Assembly: GCA_021778895.1 (NCBI GenBank) | Contig: JAJYBR010000002.1 | Coordinates: 218,386-282,385 of the forward strand | Direction: 5' to 3' | Length of the DNA: 64,000 bases | Origin: Actinomycetes bacterium | GTDB taxonomy: Bacteria > Actinomycetota > Acidimicrobiia > Acidimicrobiales > RAAP-2 | Part shown: positions 60,647 through 64,000 of the stretch, piece by piece | How the letters are laid out: each line of letters begins with the position of its first letter | Position numbering within the stretch: position 1 is the stretch's first letter | Notes under the pieces: model-generated | Database searches by the model: none | What the model saw: only the letters and a program-made list of their open reading frames with translations | Told to the model about the DNA's origin: nothing | Program-made: the position numbers and the translations under genes

Positions 60647-63046
60647 ATGACCAACCCATGCCCTTCTTGTGGATACGTCAGGGCTGAGGCGAACACGGGT
60701 CCCTTCTGTACACAATGCGGTGGTCGGCTCATTGAAAGCCCGGCGGGCAGTACGGGTGCGTGGACTCCCGGAGCTGGGGTCGGGTTCGCCGCCACTGGTA
60801 GCGGCGATGCACCGGGTTCCGGTGTAACCATCACGATCGACCGCGATCTCGTGAGGACGATCCGTCCCTTGCTGGTCGGCCTGTCTACCATTCTCGCCCC
60901 TTGGGTGATCCTGATCGTGCTGGCGAGCATCCTGAAGTCCAGCATCGGGATTCTCTCAACGCTGAGTGCCCCCATCGTCTCGCTGGTCTCCCTCTACTTC
61001 ATCGCCGCGCTCGGAGGCGGAATCGACGCTGCTGGATACGGCGCGTCGGTGGCGGGTGCCGGAAGCGTTCACTTCTTCTTCATCGCCTTTGGGATCGGCC
61101 TGTTCTACTTGATGAGGTTCGCCTTTCGGCGCTTCTCCCTGGCGGGAGAGGTGACGCTGCAGAGAGGTACTGCCGCTGCCGTCGGAGCAGCGTTGGGGAT
61201 CATCCTGATCTCGTTGTGGGCCCATCTCAACAACTTTGCAACGTCGACGGTCTCCAGCCTGGCCGTGAGCACGAACCCTTTCCTTCCCATCGTGGTGGTG
61301 GGACTGCTCTCGTACCTCGCCAGCGGCGGACCGTTGCCTCAGGCACAAGTTCGCGCGGTGACTCCCGTGCTGCGGGCGGTTCGCTCGGTCATCGGCGTCT
61401 TCGTGAAGGTTCTGGCTCTGGTGGTGGCGGTCATTGCGACTCTGTGGCTCCTTGAGACGCTGTTCAAGGCCGGGAGCGGCGCGCCACTGCCGCTGGGTGT
61501 CGGGAGAAACACCTTCGGCGTTGCCGAGATCGTGCTGGCGACGGTCCTGAGCCTGGTGATTGGCGCGATTGCGCTGCCCAACATTGGGCTGCTGGCCATG
61601 GCGGAGCTCTCAGGGGCACCCATCGCGATTGGAGGCACGGGTAGCATCTCGGGTCTGCCATCACTCTTCCTGCCGGCCACGAGTGTCTCGCAGTATCACT
61701 CGTCGTCTCTCGTAAGCCAACGGTTTGGCATCGTGATCGTCATTGTCTTCTGGGTCGTCATGCTTGCCGTCATGGCCTACTCACTGCGAGACGAGAGCAG
61801 CAAGGACCTGTGGTGGATAGCTGCGCTCACGGGGGCGGTTCTCGGCGGGCTCGCTGCGCTGCTTTCCTCGGTCGCCATGGGCGGATCGGTGGGAGCCGGG
61901 CTCTTCGGAGGTGGGAGCCTGATGACCTCATTTGGTGCGCCGATTCCCTCTGCCGCCGCCGTCTTCGGGGTACTCGGCGCGCTGGCTGGAGCTACGTGCC
62001 ACCCAAGCCTCGAGCGGAGGCGACGGGACACCTTGGCGCGCGGGTCGGGGTTCTATTCCGCCATGGCGGACGGACTGCACCGTGTCGGCACTCGGTGGCT
62101 TCCACGTCCGTCAGCATTGGGAATTCGAGAGGTGACTCTCTTCGGCTTCCGTGACGCGCCCTCTCGTCGGGCGGGCCGGACGAAGGCCGCGGTTCTTGGT
62201 GTGGCGCTCTTGACTGCCGTATCGGGTGATGCGGTTATGTCGGGCTGGATTCTCGCCAGGGTCCCGCCCTTTTCGCAGAACGCTGCCGCGGCGTCGACGG
62301 CAATCGCGCAGGCGATTGCCAGCGGGCAGCCAACTCGCCAGTTCGATCGGCTGATGCAGTTCAGTTCGGGTGAGGTCATCGCGAGTCAAGGCATGAGCGG
62401 CGTCCATGTCGTCCAGGGACAGTCGTCCGACGGAGAAAAGGAGTACCGCGTTGAATGGCCGCGCTCTGCCGGATCCATTGACGTGTGGATGACGGAGAGC
62501 TCCAAGTGGCACGGGCTCTTCCCCTCATGGCAGGTGTCCTATGTCGATGGGTCCAACGCCATGCCCTGGATGAGCCTCAACCAAAGTGGTGCGTCGAGCT
62601 TCATCAAAATCAACGGGCAGGTCATCAAGGGGGCTCCACAGGCGGTTATGCCAGGCAACGTGACGCTTAGTGCGTCGTCAATCAACCCCTCAGTCCTGAA
62701 GAGTGTGGCAACATTCGCGAGCGGTAATCGAACGCAGGAGCAGGTCGCCAGGAGTCAGCAAATAACGTATAGCAACACGGTAACGACGAGCGGATGGCGC
62801 GATGTCCTGCGGCCGGAATACCTACGAGAGTTGAAAGCAATGCGTCAAAATAATTCGATGTGCACATTCTCCATAGGCGCACCAAGCGTCGCACCGCAGA
62901 ATGACGGACAGACGGTGCAAGTGACTTCTCCGGCGTCTTCGAATTGTTATGACCAAAGTACGGGCGGGGCGATTGGCGGAGTCGTGGTGACGCTCAATGT
63001 GGGTTCGCAAGGACTCGCAAACGAAAGCTACTCCTTCCTCGGGTAG
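60647..63046 (+). CDS. Zinc-ribbon multispanning membrane protein
   Basis: 799 residues, ATG after AAGGAG. The N-terminal zinc ribbon has Cys5, Cys8, Cys21 and Cys24 (CPSCG ... CTQCGG), then a Gly/Ser linker. Roughly ten transmembrane helices lie between ~65 and 460, another at ~515-535, then a ~260-residue C-terminal domain outside the membrane with two cysteines (MCTF, NCYD). No known transporter motif. Codon use is less GC-biased than in the chromosome core. It precedes another zinc-ribbon gene. Function unknown. Confidence 0.72.
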   Translation: MTNPCPSCGYVRAEANTGPFCTQCGGRLIESPAGSTGAWTPGAGVGFAATGSGDAPGSGVTITIDRDLVRTIRPLLVGLSTILAPWVILIVLASILKSSIGILSTLSAPIVSLVSLYFIAALGGGIDAAGYGASVAGAGSVHFFFIAFGIGLFYLMRFAFRRFSLAGEVTLQRGTAAAVGAALGIILISLWAHLNNFATSTVSSLAVSTNPFLPIVVVGLLSYLASGGPLPQAQVRAVTPVLRAVRSVIGVFVKVLALVVAVIATLWLLETLFKAGSGAPLPLGVGRNTFGVAEIVLATVLSLVIGAIALPNIGLLAMAELSGAPIAIGGTGSISGLPSLFLPATSVSQYHSSSLVSQRFGIVIVIVFWVVMLAVMAYSLRDESSKDLWWIAALTGAVLGGLAALLSSVAMGGSVGAGLFGGGSLMTSFGAPIPSAAAVFGVLGALAGATCHPSLERRRRDTLARGSGFYSAMADGLHRVGTRWLPRPSALGIREVTLFGFRDAPSRRAGRTKAAVLGVALLTAVSGDAVMSGWILARVPPFSQNAAAASTAIAQAIASGQPTRQFDRLMQFSSGEVIASQGMSGVHVVQGQSSDGEKEYRVEWPRSAGSIDVWMTESSKWHGLFPSWQVSYVDGSNAMPWMSLNQSGASSFIKINGQVIKGAPQAVMPGNVTLSASSINPSVLKSVATFASGNRTQEQVARSQQITYSNTVTTSGWRDVLRPEYLRELKAMRQNNSMCTFSIGAPSVAPQNDGQTVQVTSPASSNCYDQSTGGAIGGVVVTLNVGSQGLANESYSFLG

Positions 63047-63200
63047 TTAGTTGTAGAAGTACCCTGGCCGAGATGTAGTGGGTGACTGGTGCTGCTGTGT
63101 CTCAAGCGTGTGGTTGGAACAAAGTTGCCAACGAGTACTCGCGCGGGCGATAAGTTCCGCGAGGTCCAAATTGGATTGCGTCATGGGAGGGCTGACTTCA

Positions 63201-64000
63201 GTGCCGAAGAAGATGGGTGATCGCGGTTCATCTAACTCGGAAACGGACGCCCAAGCCGGCGAGCGCCAGTGCGCGTCGTGCCACGCAGTCCTCGACGAGG
63301 GGGCCGTCTATTGCGCGTCGTGCGGCAGTGCGGTGGGGACTCCCGTCCCAGCGTTCGTCGAGTCCGAGCCCGTCGCCGATGCCGTTCCGGCATCGCTCGA
63401 GACCCCCGCGTTCGTCGAGCCCGAGCCCGTCGCCGATGCCGTTCCGGCATCGCTCGAGACCCCTGCGTTCGTCGAGCCCGAGCCCGAGCCCGGCACGCCA
63501 TTTCTACGCCAGTGCGCGTCGTGCCACGCAGTCCTCGACGAGGGGGCCGTCTATTGCGCGTCGTGCGGCAGTGCGGTGGGGACTCCCGTCCCTGCGTTCG
63601 TCGAGCCCGAGCCCGTCGCCGATGCCGTTCCGGCATCGCTCGAGACCCCCGCGTTCGTCGAGCCCGAGCCCGTCGCCGATGCCGTTCCGGCATCGCTCGA
63701 GACCCCCGCGTTCGTCGAGCCCGAGCCCGTCGCCGATGCCGTTCCGGCATCGCTCGAGACCCCTGCGTCCACCAAGCCCGAGCCCGTCGCCGATGCCGTT
63801 CCGGCATCGCTCGAGACCCCTGCGTCCACCAAGCCCGAGCCCGGCACGCCATCTCTACGCCAGTGCGCGTCGTGCCACGCAGTCCTCGACGAGGGGGCCG
63901 TCTATTGCGCGTCGTGCGGCAGTGCGGTGGGGACTCCCGTCCCTGCGTTCGTCGAGCCCGAGCCCGTCGCCGATGCCGTTCCGGCATCGCTCGAGACCCC
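63201..64000 (+). CDS. Zinc-ribbon protein with minisatellite repeats (3' end outside window)
   Basis: At least 266 residues, running off the window. The GTG at 63201 has GGGAGGG nine bases upstream; an in-frame ATG at 63183 is possible. Three identical zinc ribbons (QCASCHAVLDEGAVYCASCG) start near 63267, 63510 and 63861, each followed by GSAVGTPVPA-type sequence and then one or more FVEPEPVADAVPASLETPA units. The linkers are acidic and Pro-rich, so the protein looks like ribbons on a flexible string. No membrane segment so far. Function unknown. The opposite strand is also open but lacks sense. Confidence 0.75.
   Translation, partial: MPKKMGDRGSSNSETDAQAGERQCASCHAVLDEGAVYCASCGSAVGTPVPAFVESEPVADAVPASLETPAFVEPEPVADAVPASLETPAFVEPEPEPGTPFLRQCASCHAVLDEGAVYCASCGSAVGTPVPAFVEPEPVADAVPASLETPAFVEPEPVADAVPASLETPAFVEPEPVADAVPASLETPASTKPEPVADAVPASLETPASTKPEPGTPSLRQCASCHAVLDEGAVYCASCGSAVGTPVPAFVEPEPVADAVPASLET
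63351..64000 (+). repeat. 57-bp coding minisatellite in higher-order blocks
   Basis: Full 57-bp units lie at 63351, 63408, 63594, 63651, 63708, 63765 and 63945 (the last cut by the window). Truncated units at 63465 and 63822 end each block before the next zinc-ribbon copy. Block lengths between ribbons are 243 and 351 bases, so one block has two units more than the other. Copies are almost identical in DNA, including synonymous sites. Confidence 0.95.

Noticed and set aside
63232..63987. Long minus-strand open frames full of Arg-rich repeats
   Set aside because: They are the antisense of the plus-strand zinc-ribbon repeat gene, which has CxxC motifs, a ribosome site and sensible composition; the antisense proteins have none.
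63351..64000. CRISPR-like array
   Set aside because: The repeats are contiguous, in frame and coding, without unique spacers; it is a minisatellite.

Overview
The window is a GC-rich, gene-dense bacterial chromosome segment from the Actinomycetota. The evidence is the FHA-FHA-PP2C-PBP-PknB-CrgA cell-envelope cluster (285-6369), a SenX3/RegX3-type two-component pair, a polyphosphate-glucokinase-like ROK kinase, and many leaderless genes with a TANNNT -10 box 6-8 bases before the start codon. A b6-type split cytochrome b and the general gene content would fit Acidimicrobiia, but that is inference and no rRNA is present to test it. Four tRNAs are seen: Leu(CAG), Ile(GAT), Ala(TGC), Arg(ACG).

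Layout. 1-6369: tRNA-Leu and the growth/division signalling cluster (rodA/ftsW and pknA are absent from it). 6370-13100: acyl-CoA and general metabolism (thiolase, two hot-dog thioesterases, pirin, class III aminotransferase), a COG4705-type membrane protein and a secreted Asp-box protein. 13365-17910: two regulatory loci, a small HTH gene coupled to a Clp-N-like gene behind tandem operators, and a MerR-led oxidoreductase operon (alcohol dehydrogenase, cupin, aldo/keto reductase). 18488-28922: accessory region with an 1852-residue secreted Ig-like/pentapeptide-repeat protein, an ECF sigma factor with its own ECF-type promoter coupled to a DUF4349-like membrane protein, a lipoprotein, a GNAT protein with two compensating frameshifts, and a cytidine deaminase. 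29138-34302: tRNA-Ile and a complete branched-chain amino-acid-type ABC transporter with structured leader and intergenic hairpins. 34308-41290: thioesterase, DUF2252 protein, tRNA-Ala, dehydrogenases, esterase, LigB-type dioxygenase.

41364-45675: respiratory genes, a three-gene cytochrome b locus and divergent heme A synthase / heme O synthase genes, followed by a thioredoxin-like protein. 45672-50656: ABC-2 exporter, serS, SenX3/RegX3-like pair. 50725-55457: a compact four-gene type IV secretion-like module (VirB2-, VirB6-, VirB4- and VirD4-like) with no relaxase, integrase or pilus-assembly genes in the window. 55479-59424: glucokinase, M20 amidohydrolase, orphan PIN protein, small membrane protein, NAD epimerase.

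59532-64000: a tRNA-Arg followed by about 1 kb without genes and with visibly lower GC, then two zinc-ribbon proteins. The second runs off the window and carries a nearly perfect 57-bp coding minisatellite arranged in higher-order blocks. This looks like the left end of a genomic island, but no second attachment repeat is visible here. The strongest candidates for something new are the relaxase-less secretion module, the zinc-ribbon/minisatellite pair, the Ig/pentapeptide giant protein, and the ECF/DUF4349 envelope-sensing unit.
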